NCBI GenBank assembly: GCA_043736395.1
Contig: JAYTCQ010000433.1
Location: forward strand, 1-22,058
DNA length: 22,058 bases
Source: JAFDVL01 sp043736395
Lineage (GTDB): Bacteria; Acidobacteriota; Blastocatellia; RBC074
Reading direction: 5' to 3'
Position 1 is the first letter of the stretch; each line of letters begins with the position of its first letter. Below the pieces are notes generated by a model, which saw only the letters and a list, made by a program, of their open reading frames with translations, was not told the DNA's origin and did not search any database. Both the position numbers and the translations under genes were made by a program. Positions 13,713 through 21,217 of the stretch are shown here, in pieces.

Positions 13713-15974
13713 ATGAAATTCATCATTGTCAATCGTCCGATTCTGATCATTCTCGGCGTCATTTCACTAACAATTATTTTTGGATTTGGACTGCGTGGTG
13801 GAGTCGAGCTGAATGTTTCTCCGCTGCAATTTATTGAAAAAAATTCGCCTGAGCGTGACGACTACAATAGTGTGCGGGAAAGCTTCGGTGATGACCTGTT
13901 TATGGTCGTTGCCCTTGTTAGTGAAGACGCATTTTCTCCGACGAATCTGGCCAAACTGCGCACGCTCCATCAGCAAATTGAAAAAATCCCAGGCGTCGCA
14001 GAAGTCATCAGTATTAGCAATACTCCTTATGCGCGCGGAGATGAAAAAGGCGTAACGATTGAAAAACTGATTCCTGAATTAAATTCCGCCAGTCCTGCTC
14101 GTTTAGCCGAAGCGCGTGCCGTTGCCGTAACTGATAAATTGTATGCTGGTCAAATCGTTTCGCGCGACGGAAAAACGTCAGCCTTGAACATTTTGCTCAA
14201 CTCAAAATTGTTATCCGCGCAGCGTTATGAGGCCACGGAAAAGATTTATGCGTTAGCGCAAACCGCAGGATTTCAAGCGGTTTTTTGTGCCGGTGATCCC
14301 TTCATGCAATGGCGAGGAGTTGAATCTGTCCGCCGCGACCTGACTCTGTTTTTACCACTCACATTATTGATGGTTGCCTTTTTATTATGGCTTTGTTTTC
14401 GTTCAATCGTCGCTGTGATTTTACCGCTGCTCACCGTGGGAATTGGCCTTGTTTGGGTGTTCGGATTGATGGGATATACGGGCGCGACGTTTAATATTTT
14501 GAGTCTGATGTTGCCGACGGTTCTGCTGGCAATCGGATGTTCGTATGTCATTCATGTCTTCAATCAAATAGGTTTGCAGGTGTCGGGTGTCAGGTCTCAG
14601 GTGTCTGAAGCCAGGGAATTATTTTCCGAGACAATCTTGAGGGCTTTGGAATTTATTTCATTGCCAGTGATTGTTTCGGCTCTGACCATTATTGCCGGAT
14701 TTCTTTCGTTGACCTTCACAAAAATTCCGGGCATTAGGTCAACTTCAGTTTTTGCCGCGATTGGCGCTGCCTTCACGATGATGTTGTCATTAACTTTCGT
14801 GCCTGCGGTGTTGTCTATACTGGGTGAGCGATGGGTTAAACTGAATATCGGATTAGGCGGGAAAATGGTGGGATGGTTAGAAAGTACGGGACGCCTGGCA
14901 GTCAGCAAAGAAAAAATTCTTTATCTCATTACTGGCGTGATGTGTGTCCTCAGTGTTATTGGAATTTTTCGCATCGTCATCAACGTAGATTATTACAGCT
15001 TTTTTAAGCCGAATTCGGAAAATGCAATTGGGATGGCTGAAGTTGGCAATAGGCTGTCGGGGTCAATCGGTTTTGAAGTTATTATTGAAGGAGATAAAAG
15101 CCTCGAAGATTCGAAAACATTAGCGAAAATCGCTGAACTACAAACAATTTCCGATACCGCCAGTCAGGGGCAATCACTTTCAGTAATAGATTTTATCAAG
15201 CACGGGAATCGGGCTTTTCATAGTAACGATCCGAATTTTTACGCACTCCCAAGTGAAGAAAAAAATATCGCTGAACTCATGTCAGATCGTGAGCAGATTC
15301 GAAAATTTATTACGGATGATGGGAAAAGAGCCAGGATTTTAGTCCGCACTCCACTGTCAGGTTCAGGCCCGATGTCGAAAGCAATTCGAGAAATCGAAGC
15401 AAAAGGGAAAGAGCTTTTGCCGGAGTTTCGAGTCTACGCCACAGGCACTGTCGCCTTGATGAATCGCACTTCGGATTCGATTGCAGGCGAGCAATTGCAG
15501 AGCGTAACTATCGCCTTATTCACAATCTTTTTAGTCTTGGCACTTCTTTTTAAATCGTTCCGCGTGGGGATGACGGCACTAATTCCAAATCTGATCCCGG
15601 TTTTATTTTTCTTTGGTTATATGGGTTGGAGCGGCATTCCACTGAATATTACGACCAGCCTGGTCGCGAGTGTAGTCCTGGGCTTAGCCGTAGATAATGC
15701 TGTGCAATTCATCGTGCGATTTCGACACGTCCAACCAAATTTTGAAACTGTCCGCGAAGCCATTGTTGAAACCATGCGGTTATCAGGCCGTCCAATTATC
15801 TACGCGAATATTGCGATTGCCGCCGCTTTCGCTGTTTTTGCTTTATCGAATTTCTGGCCAGTGACGACGTTTGGATTATTGTCAGCGGTAACGATTCTGG
15901 CGTGTTTAGTGGAAGATTTAGTTTTGCTTCCGGCGCGACTGACTTCGCCGATTTTCCGCGTGAAATCTGAATAA
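13713..15974 (+). CDS. RND-superfamily / MMPL exporter
   Basis: A 753-aa inner-membrane transporter with the duplicated RND layout: helix 1 at about 8-26, a periplasmic domain to about 205, a helix bundle 210-385, helix at about 395-420, a second periplasmic domain to about 595, and a second bundle 598-750. TM4 of repeat one reads LPTVLLAIGCSYVIHVFNQ; the equivalent of repeat two is VVLGLAVDNAVQFIVRF, keeping the family acidic residue. The length matches the HAE3/MMPL class, which moves hopanoids, lipids or lipoproteins. It is encoded directly after a LolA-like lipoprotein. Oddities: no Shine-Dalgarno, as the start sits against heptamer repeats, and a heptamer run is translated at residues about 289-298 in a cytosolic loop. 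Confidence 0.88.
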   Translation: MKFIIVNRPILIILGVISLTIIFGFGLRGGVELNVSPLQFIEKNSPERDDYNSVRESFGDDLFMVVALVSEDAFSPTNLAKLRTLHQQIEKIPGVAEVISISNTPYARGDEKGVTIEKLIPELNSASPARLAEARAVAVTDKLYAGQIVSRDGKTSALNILLNSKLLSAQRYEATEKIYALAQTAGFQAVFCAGDPFMQWRGVESVRRDLTLFLPLTLLMVAFLLWLCFRSIVAVILPLLTVGIGLVWVFGLMGYTGATFNILSLMLPTVLLAIGCSYVIHVFNQIGLQVSGVRSQVSEARELFSETILRALEFISLPVIVSALTIIAGFLSLTFTKIPGIRSTSVFAAIGAAFTMMLSLTFVPAVLSILGERWVKLNIGLGGKMVGWLESTGRLAVSKEKILYLITGVMCVLSVIGIFRIVINVDYYSFFKPNSENAIGMAEVGNRLSGSIGFEVIIEGDKSLEDSKTLAKIAELQTISDTASQGQSLSVIDFIKHGNRAFHSNDPNFYALPSEEKNIAELMSDREQIRKFITDDGKRARILVRTPLSGSGPMSKAIREIEAKGKELLPEFRVYATGTVALMNRTSDSIAGEQLQSVTIALFTIFLVLALLFKSFRVGMTALIPNLIPVLFFFGYMGWSGIPLNITTSLVASVVLGLAVDNAVQFIVRFRHVQPNFETVREAIVETMRLSGRPIIYANIAIAAAFAVFALSNFWPVTTFGLLSAVTILACLVEDLVLLPARLTSPIFRVKSE
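14579..14606 (+). repeat. Four 7-bp tandem units inside the RND coding sequence
   Basis: Four consecutive heptamers with consensus GGTGTCA (units at 14579, 14586, 14593 and 14600, with single-base differences) are read in frame as part of QVSGVRSQVSEAR. They fall just after TM4 of the first half, in a predicted cytosolic loop. Confidence 0.85.
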
Positions 15975-16104
15975 TGTAGCGTGAACTGTTAGTTCACGCT
16001 GTTCGCATTAATATTTTTTGGGAAAAATTTAGTAGTTGCGATTCTCAAGTTTTTGCAAATGGGAAAAAATGAAAACTGCGTGAACTAACAGTTCACGTTA
16101 CATT
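15973..16104. repeat. REP/BIME-like inverted pair, copy 3 (78-nt spacer)
   Basis: Arms 15973-15999 and 16078-16104 (27 nt) are reverse complements with one mismatch. In both arms the core GTGAACT-GTT-AGTTCAC is a perfect palindrome, extended by GC on each side to a 9-bp stem. The left arm overlaps the RND stop codon and the right arm overlaps the stop codon of the convergent 95-aa gene, so the element forms the entire space between the two genes. Confidence 0.92.
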
Positions 16105-16390
16105 AGAGCAGAGTCATCAAAATCGTTTCCCATTCAATCTCCAACGGCGCTTTTGAAAAAGGCTTGCCTGCTTTTTTGTACCAATATCCTGCATTAAAAT
16201 TGTCGCCCTCTTTCCTGTGTAAATAGGCGTGAACCCACATGCATTGAGGTTCTTCTTCCTCGTCATTGATAAGGTCGTGCGCAATTTTCCAGGCTCCCTT
16301 GCCATCGTGCCAGAGGCTTTGCACGGCGAGGCTTAATCCTTCGGGTGGTGTATCAGAATGTAAAGAGGCAGTAAACTCTTCCACGGTCAT
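16103..16390 (-). CDS. Small conserved-looking protein of unknown function downstream of lpxC
   Basis: A 95-aa soluble protein. The core WVHAYLHRKEGDNFNAGYWYKKAGK (residues about 52-76) is aromatic and basic and resembles one helical repeat of tetratricopeptide type. I have the impression of similar short proteins in several phyla, but cannot search. The N-terminal part contains SLWHDGKGAWKIAHDLIND, a second helix pair. It starts 6 nt after the lpxC stop and is probably co-transcribed with it. Its stop codon lies within a REP-like arm. No catalytic residues are evident; a protein-interaction role is possible but unproven. Confidence 0.75.
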   Translation of the reverse strand: MTVEEFTASLHSDTPPEGLSLAVQSLWHDGKGAWKIAHDLINDEEEEPQCMWVHAYLHRKEGDNFNAGYWYKKAGKPFSKAPLEIEWETILMTLL

Positions 16391-16396
16391 AAAATT

Positions 16397-17269
16397 TTAA
16401 TCGTTTGGTCGTGTAACTTCCCAGGCCGTCCGGTCACGTAACAAATTCGATAACAGCATCGTATGCAATCCATGGCCTGAGCGGACAGCGTGGACGTGAC
16501 CTAAAATCGGCATTCCGGCTAAGGCTAAGTCGCCGATAATGTCGAGGATTTTGTGTCGTACGAATTCGTCGGCAAAGCGTAACGGCTCCGTATTCAACAT
16601 TCCATCCGGCGTTAAGGCTATCGCATTTTCCAAAGAACCGCCAAGGCACAAACCACTTTTGCGCAACATTTCCAATTCGTGGACAAATCCAAATGTCCGC
16701 GCCGGAGCAATATCCGTGATGTATCGATCATAGTTGCTGTGACCGTTATACAGCCGTAATTCGCCGGTCTGCTTGCCGATCATTGGATGGTTAAATTCGA
16801 CTTCACAGGTGATTCGAAATTCATCAGCGGGTGCAATCGAAATATTCCGGTTGCCTTCGGAGACTTCAATTTTTTTCAAAACTTTCAGAAATGCGCGATG
16901 TGCCTGAAGCTCGACAATTTTGGCTTCGTCAATTAATTCAATCCATTTTTCGCTGCTGCCATCAAGGATGGGGACTTCTAGGGAATCAACTTCGATGATG
17001 GCATTGTCTACGCCGCAACCGAGCAGCGCGGAAAGCAGGTGCTCTACCGTGGCGATCATAACACCGGATTTCATCAGCGTCGTCGCGTAGCTAACGTGCG
17101 CGACGAATTGCGGAGCGGCGGGGATTTCAAAATTATTTAGATCAGTTCTTCGAAAAAGATAGCCTGTGTAGGCGGGAGCAGGGAGGACTGTGACTTTGAC
17201 TTGAGAATTGGAATGAAGCCCGACGCCGGTGGTCGAGAAGCTTTTGCCGATGGTAGTTTGTTTAGACAT
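16397..17269 (-). CDS. lpxC: UDP-3-O-acyl-N-acetylglucosamine deacetylase
   Basis: A 290-aa zinc amidase that performs the committed step of lipid A synthesis, removing acetate from UDP-3-O-acyl-GlcNAc in the cytosol. Zinc ligands are H77 (in TVEHLLSAL), H239 and D243 (in HKILDIIGDLAL). The general acid/base pair includes E76 and H266 in SGHGLH. The N-terminus QTTIGKSFSTTGVGLHSN is diagnostic. Length is slightly below the roughly 305 aa of E. coli, as in many other bacteria. The presence of this gene argues for lipid A in the outer membrane. It lies downstream of rpsU's terminator and upstream of the 95-aa gene. Confidence 0.96.
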   Translation of the reverse strand: MSKQTTIGKSFSTTGVGLHSNSQVKVTVLPAPAYTGYLFRRTDLNNFEIPAAPQFVAHVSYATTLMKSGVMIATVEHLLSALLGCGVDNAIIEVDSLEVPILDGSSEKWIELIDEAKIVELQAHRAFLKVLKKIEVSEGNRNISIAPADEFRITCEVEFNHPMIGKQTGELRLYNGHSNYDRYITDIAPARTFGFVHELEMLRKSGLCLGGSLENAIALTPDGMLNTEPLRFADEFVRHKILDIIGDLALAGMPILGHVHAVRSGHGLHTMLLSNLLRDRTAWEVTRPND

Positions 17270-17291
17270 TTCAGTTCGTGGTTATTCGTTC

Positions 17292-17319
17292 ATTTTATTG
17301 TGTCTAAAACTCTATGCAA
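17292..17319 (-). promoter_or_regulatory. Candidate lpxC promoter
   Basis: Minus strand: TTGCAT (17314-17319), 16-nt spacer, TAAAAT (17292-17297). Because rpsU ends in a strong terminator, lpxC needs its own promoter in this gap. The leader would be short (about 16 nt). Confidence 0.3.
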
Positions 17320-17427
17320 TCAATGCGCCAGAAAAAAACTAGCAATTATCCTGATATTTATTGAGTATTTCGCTAAGAAGGTGCTGTGATGAGACAGAGA
17401 GTAAAAAGAATGTCGTCAAAACGCAAA

Positions 17428-17461
17428 AACGGCTGATTCAGAATTTTCTGAATCAGCCGTT
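17428..17461 (-). terminator. Rho-independent terminator of rpsU
   Basis: A perfect 16-bp inverted repeat (17428-17443 with 17446-17461, stem AACGGCTGATTCAGAA) with a 2-nt loop. On the minus strand it is followed by a T-rich run (TTTTTGCGTTTT), as expected 31 nt after the rpsU stop. Confidence 0.9.
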
Positions 17462-17492
17462 GGTCTTGGTCGTGCAAAATCACTTCAGAAGG

Positions 17493-17696
17493 TTATTCCG
17501 TAATGATCGGGCGGCGAACTTTTTTACGATTGCGCTTGCGAGCTAACGCCGATTTGACGCGACGTTTTTCGCCAGGAGGCATGTAGAATTGATGCCGCTT
17601 AACATCTTTGATGATGTCTTCCTGCTGCACCTTGCGTTTGAAGCGTCGGAGCGCACTTTCTAAAGACTCTCCTTCGCCAACTCTTACTTCTGCCAT
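17493..17696 (-). CDS. rpsU: 30S ribosomal protein S21
   Basis: A 67-aa basic ribosomal protein that helps the small subunit recognise mRNA near the anti-Shine-Dalgarno. It begins MAEVRVGEGESLESALRRFKRKVQQEDI and contains the family stretch FYMPPGEKRRVKSALARKRNRKK, ending with a basic tail. Length is typical of non-proteobacterial S21. A near-perfect Shine-Dalgarno (GAGGAGGTGA) lies about 6 nt before the ATG, the strongest in the window, fitting a highly expressed gene. It has its own promoter-like sequence and a strong terminator, so it is a single-gene transcript, not part of the classical rpsU-dnaG-rpoD operon. Confidence 0.96.
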   Translation of the reverse strand: MAEVRVGEGESLESALRRFKRKVQQEDIIKDVKRHQFYMPPGEKRRVKSALARKRNRKKVRRPIITE

Positions 17697-17750
17697 TCTG
17701 ATTCACCTCCTCGCGGGCATAAATTAATTGCAGTTGTCGGATGAACAGAA

Positions 17751-17779
17751 ATTCTACCAACGAAAAGCAAACGTGGAAA
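17751..17779 (-). promoter_or_regulatory. Candidate rpsU promoter
   Basis: Minus strand: TTTCCA (17774-17779), 17-nt spacer, TAGAAT (17751-17756, 5 of 6). The start would be near 17744, giving a 47-nt leader that carries the strong ribosome-binding site. A GTCAAG/CTTGAC inverted repeat lies upstream at about 17802-17824, between rpsU and purD. Confidence 0.45.
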
Positions 17780-17885
17780 GTACTTGAAATACTGGAATGC
17801 GTCAAGGAAGAAGCAATCTTGACTCCGCGTTGAGGGCGTGTCAGGATTCGCGTTCAATTTTCTGAAAATCAATTTTTAGGTACTT

Positions 17886-19142
17886 ATGAAAGTTCTTTTG
17901 ATCGGTTCCGGTGGACGTGAGCACGCAATTGCCTGGGCGTTATCTCGCAGCCCTCACGTTTCAAAAATTTATAATAATTCTGCTAACGCGGGCATACTTT
18001 CATTGGCTGAAGCGGTCAATGAAAATACGCTTGAAGGCTTAGCAGCATTTGCGAAAGAGGCAGAAATAAATCTGACGATTGTCGGGCCGGAGCAACCTTT
18101 GGTTGACGGTATTGTCGATATTTTTGAAGCGCAGGGACTCAAAATATTCGGCCCGTGCAAGGCTTCGGCGACGCTGGAAGGCAGTAAAATTTTTGCCAAG
18201 GAATTTATGCTGAAGCACGGGATTCCGACTGCGCGGGCTGAGTCTCATTTCAATTCTGAAACGGCAATTACATCAATAAAATCCGCAACGCTGGGTTTTC
18301 CGTTAGTCATTAAAGCCGATGGATTAGCAGCGGGTAAGGGGGTCGTCATCGCGGAAAATGAAGCCATTGCTGTTGAGACAATTCAATCTTTTATGGGCAA
18401 TCAAAAGCTGGGAACAGCTGGCGATAAAATCCTCTTGGAAGAATGTCTGGTCGGGCGGGAAATATCATTGCTGGTGATTGCCGATGGCAAGGATTTTGTG
18501 GCGTTACCAGTGGCGCAGGATCATAAACGCGCCTTCGATCATGATGAAGGGCCTAACACCGGCGGGATGGGAGTTTTCTCGACGCCGGGGTTAATTGATG
18601 AAACTCTCGAAGCGCAAATATTGAAAGAAATTGTCGCTCCAAGTTTAGCGGCGACTGCGGCTGAAGGTTTTGCTTTCAGGGGAGTCTTATTTATAGGTTT
18701 AATGCTGACAGAGAATGGCCCGAAAGTCCTGGAATATAACGTCAGGTTTGGTGATCCTGAAACGCAGGCAGTGCTCAAGCGATTGGACAGCGATTTATTT
18801 GAACTATTAATGGCGGCTGCCGAAGGGAAATTATCTACGATCAAGCCGACCTGGAGCCAGGATTCGACATGTTGTGTTGTGATGGCTTCGGCTGGTTATC
18901 CAAGCACTTATGAAACTGGAAAAATTATCTCAGGGTTAGACGAAATTGATCCCCCCGTGACAGTCTTTCATGCAGGAACCAGGCGCGACGAATTTCAAAA
19001 TGTCGTTACGAACGGCGGAAGAGTTCTTGGTGTTACGTCCCGTGCGAATGATCTGTCCGAAGCTGTGAAATTAGCCTATGAGGCCGTTTCAAAAATTAAG
19101 TTTGAAGGAGCTTTTTGCAGGAGCGATATTGGACGTAAATAA
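17886..19142 (+). CDS. purD: Phosphoribosylamine-glycine ligase
   Basis: A 418-aa ATP-grasp enzyme for the second step of purine synthesis: 5-phosphoribosylamine + glycine + ATP gives GAR. The N-terminal motif LLIGSGGREHAIAWAL (residues 4-19), VGPEQPLVDG, the ATP-grasp segment FPLVIKADGLAAGKGVVIA, GPNTGGMGVFSTP and LEYNVRFGDPETQ occur in family order. The C-terminal domain ends normally. AGG lies 5 nt before the ATG at 17886. Divergent from rpsU and followed by a strong terminator, so probably transcribed alone; no other pur gene is in the window. Confidence 0.97.
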   Translation: MKVLLIGSGGREHAIAWALSRSPHVSKIYNNSANAGILSLAEAVNENTLEGLAAFAKEAEINLTIVGPEQPLVDGIVDIFEAQGLKIFGPCKASATLEGSKIFAKEFMLKHGIPTARAESHFNSETAITSIKSATLGFPLVIKADGLAAGKGVVIAENEAIAVETIQSFMGNQKLGTAGDKILLEECLVGREISLLVIADGKDFVALPVAQDHKRAFDHDEGPNTGGMGVFSTPGLIDETLEAQILKEIVAPSLAATAAEGFAFRGVLFIGLMLTENGPKVLEYNVRFGDPETQAVLKRLDSDLFELLMAAAEGKLSTIKPTWSQDSTCCVVMASAGYPSTYETGKIISGLDEIDPPVTVFHAGTRRDEFQNVVTNGGRVLGVTSRANDLSEAVKLAYEAVSKIKFEGAFCRSDIGRK

Positions 19143-19166
19143 GAATCTTCGGAGTGCAAAAGAAAA

Positions 19167-19192
19167 GCCTCAGTTCAATGAAGAACTGAGGC
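19167..19192. terminator. Bidirectional terminator between purD and the secreted-protein gene
   Basis: GCCTCAGTTC (19167-19176) and GAACTGAGGC (19183-19192) form a perfect 10-bp stem with a 6-nt loop, followed on the plus strand by CTTTTTTA. On the minus strand the hairpin is followed by TTTTCTTTT, so it can end both convergent genes. Confidence 0.9.
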
Positions 19193-19215
19193 CTTTTTTA
19201 GAGTAAAGCTTTAAC

Positions 19216-20592
19216 TTAGTCTCTGTGGCAATCATTCAAAGCATTGTAGACCGCGAGAAGTTTCTGTTGATCTGCAATTGTACCTTTGGTAATCGCCCAC
19301 TCCGTAGCGTCGAATAAATCCGCTAAAGTAGAGAACTCAGTCAATGTCACACCATTACTTAAAGTTAATGGGAGTGGCTTAGGCATGGCTGGCATTCCAG
19401 GCATTGGCATCATCGGAGCCAGATGGCATCCAATTTGTTGTCTGCCAATCTTCACCCACCAGAAAGAAATTGAATTTTGAACGTCAAGTTGAGCCGCAAC
19501 GTAAGCTGAGGTTAACTTCGCCCATGAATCATTTCGGTTATATCCGGCACAGCCTAAAGCGTATTTTACGTCGAAGTTGACGCGACCATAATAGTCAAAC
19601 ACACGAACTGCCTGACCACTGTTCACGCCAGGAATGTAGACCTGATAATTCTTCTTGTTATAAGGCGAGAATTGTAACAGGTTGCACCAGGTGCATCCGT
19701 CTTTGAAGCAGATAGTCAAATCACATGAGAGTGAAGCAACTGCATCACAAGCAGGGCAGGCCACGGCACATTTGAGTCCCGTAGGATAGCCACCAGTCGT
19801 ACCAAATACGCCTCTGGCACTGATTGCGCTATCTCCGGCTCTTTCCATACGGCTTACCTGGAGATTAACCATGGCAACTGTAGTTGTTCCTGTGCCGCTG
19901 CCACGGACAACTTCAAAGACCAATTGATTGCAATCTCTGAACGTTCCGTTCATGGGAATCGGCAGAGTGATCAGTGACGTCCGTTTACCGGAAGTGCCAG
20001 CGCCTTCAGCATAAGGAATCAAAGAACCTAACGAAACAGGCGCATGACCATTCGCGGCAATATCTATTCCAGTTGCGAGGCCAGTCAGGCGAACGCTCAT
20101 GCCATCGGCCTGAACAGTAAAGGCAGCCAGAGTCCGGCGGTCTGAACCATCAGGATTTTGGAAGTAAACAGTAATGACATCGCCCGCGGTAGCTCCTGAA
20201 CCGGCGATATTAAAGTTAATATCCCAGAAACTGTCGAGGCAGGAAGTCGCACTTGAAGTCGCGCCCGGTTTAGTGGCTGCGAATCCAAGTGAAGTTGTCC
20301 CAGCATAACCTGGGTAGATGCCAAAAGGCCCGGCTTCATTAATATTAAAAAAGCTGGCACCTTCAGATTTAGTTAAAAAAGTGATGCCGTCTCTTGAATA
20401 AAAAAGATCGCCATCTCTTAGAATCCCGCCAGATTGCGTCGTGACGTTTTTTTGCAAACCAGGGACAAAGGCTGGGCCAATGCCAGTAGTACAATTTGCT
20501 TGAGCCGAAGCTTGTTCCGGGACTCTCAAGCTAAGATTGGTGAGTAGGCAGAGGGCAATCAGCCCAACTACCGTAAGTAAACGTTTCATCAT
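19216..20592 (-). CDS. Secreted cysteine- and methionine-rich protein of unknown function
   Basis: A 458-aa exported protein that I do not recognise. A type I signal peptide ends near ASA|QA (residue 30). Residues about 35-250 are Gly/Thr/Ser-rich with beta-strand character, suggesting an extracellular beta-sandwich-like domain. Residues 275-303 hold seven cysteines (275, 279, 282, 290, 295, 300, 303), so disulphides or metal binding are likely. A C-terminal domain (about 310-390, aromatic-rich, C348, C389) leads to a Met/Pro tract (HLAPMMPMPGMPAMPKPLP, 390-408) and a final helical region ending in NDCHRD. AGGAGG sits 8 nt before the first ATG; a second ATG follows directly. It has its own promoter and long leader, and shares a terminator with purD. 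Confidence 0.8.
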   Translation of the reverse strand: MMKRLLTVVGLIALCLLTNLSLRVPEQASAQANCTTGIGPAFVPGLQKNVTTQSGGILRDGDLFYSRDGITFLTKSEGASFFNINEAGPFGIYPGYAGTTSLGFAATKPGATSSATSCLDSFWDINFNIAGSGATAGDVITVYFQNPDGSDRRTLAAFTVQADGMSVRLTGLATGIDIAANGHAPVSLGSLIPYAEGAGTSGKRTSLITLPIPMNGTFRDCNQLVFEVVRGSGTGTTTVAMVNLQVSRMERAGDSAISARGVFGTTGGYPTGLKCAVACPACDAVASLSCDLTICFKDGCTWCNLLQFSPYNKKNYQVYIPGVNSGQAVRVFDYYGRVNFDVKYALGCAGYNRNDSWAKLTSAYVAAQLDVQNSISFWWVKIGRQQIGCHLAPMMPMPGMPAMPKPLPLTLSNGVTLTEFSTLADLFDATEWAITKGTIADQQKLLAVYNALNDCHRD

Positions 20593-20645
20593 CGGAAATA
20601 CCTCCTAAGGTTTTGTTAAAAAGTCGAAGGATGAGGTCGGGATCT

Positions 20646-20668
20646 CAGTTAATGCGGGAGATTAACTG
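20646..20668 (-). promoter_or_regulatory. Hairpin in the leader of the secreted-protein gene
   Basis: CAGTTAAT (20646-20653) and ATTAACTG (20661-20668) form a perfect 8-bp stem with a GC-rich 7-nt loop. It lies about 55-75 nt upstream of the start codon, within the predicted transcript. It could be an operator or an RNA element; nothing decides. Confidence 0.4.
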
Positions 20669-20714
20669 TTGAAGAAGACCATAGCTTTGACTTCAAACAT
20701 TAATTAACCAATCA

Positions 20715-20749
20715 AACTATAATCAGTGAGATAGACTTAGATTATAGTT
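20715..20749. promoter_or_regulatory. 10-bp inverted repeat overlapping a -10 box
   Basis: AACTATAATC (20715-20724) and GATTATAGTT (20740-20749) are perfect inverted repeats with a 15-nt spacer. One arm contains the predicted -10 of the secreted-protein gene, so a dimeric regulator bound here would block or modulate transcription. Confidence 0.5.
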
Positions 20750-20769
20750 AAGTGAAATTAAGTGGTTAA
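20741..20769 (-). promoter_or_regulatory. Candidate promoter of the secreted-protein gene
   Basis: Minus strand: TTAACC (20764-20769), exactly 17 nt, then a perfect TATAAT (20741-20746). The start near 20734 predicts a 5' leader of about 140 nt, long enough for RNA-level control. Confidence 0.55.
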
Positions 20770-21217
20770 CTTGTCACAAGTGCCGGCTTGGACAAATTGG
20801 GGGGCGCCGGAATAGTAAAAGCACAACAGGACTCAGCAGAAAAATTGAAAGAATCAACAATTTTGCTTTATCTTGCCGGATAATTCTTAAAGGAAATTGC
20901 TCCTCAAACGTGAATTAATAAAGCGAACTTAATATGTTTTGCCGAGCGGTTATACCCTACAGTTGTATTTAAATTTAGTCAATAAAAAACCAATCAGTTT
21001 GAACCCGGAAGCTACTTTATGTTGAAAATCTGACGATATTTTTTAAAGATTTCTTTGGAAATTGGTTGAAAAATTTTGCGGGGAAGAACTAAATCTGTTA
21101 TCCCTTTCTGTGTCTCTTGGTAAAATTTTGTTATACTCCCGATTAAGTTGGTTTCAGGAATCAACGGGAAGCTCCTTCGTCTCTGAAAAATATTAAATAC
21201 TTAAAGGAACTACGACA

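Larger units (their letters stand above)
20593..21217. other. 625-nt AT-rich intergenic region
   Basis: This is the only long gap, between two divergent genes. It holds the promoter and leader of the secreted-protein gene (features below), then about 430 nt without an open frame longer than about a dozen codons or a recognisable RNA gene. A TATACT at 21132-21137 could be the -10 of the pspA-like gene, but no good -35 lies 16-18 nt upstream. I see no sigma-54 (GG-N10-GC) pair there. Confidence 0.5.

Noticed and set aside
6597..16104. Possible CRISPR array
   Set aside because: The repeated arms occur in facing pairs kilobases apart with variable spacers. There is no direct-repeat array and there are no cas genes.
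21061..21217. Sigma-54 promoter for the pspA-like gene
   Set aside because: No GG-N10-GC pair with the usual flanking bases was found. A TATACT at 21132 is present but without a good -35, so no promoter is called.
20593..21217. Hidden small gene or structured RNA in the 625-nt gap
   Set aside because: Frames opening with ATG stop within about a dozen codons, and no tRNA-like or known RNA motif was found beyond the promoter-proximal palindromes.
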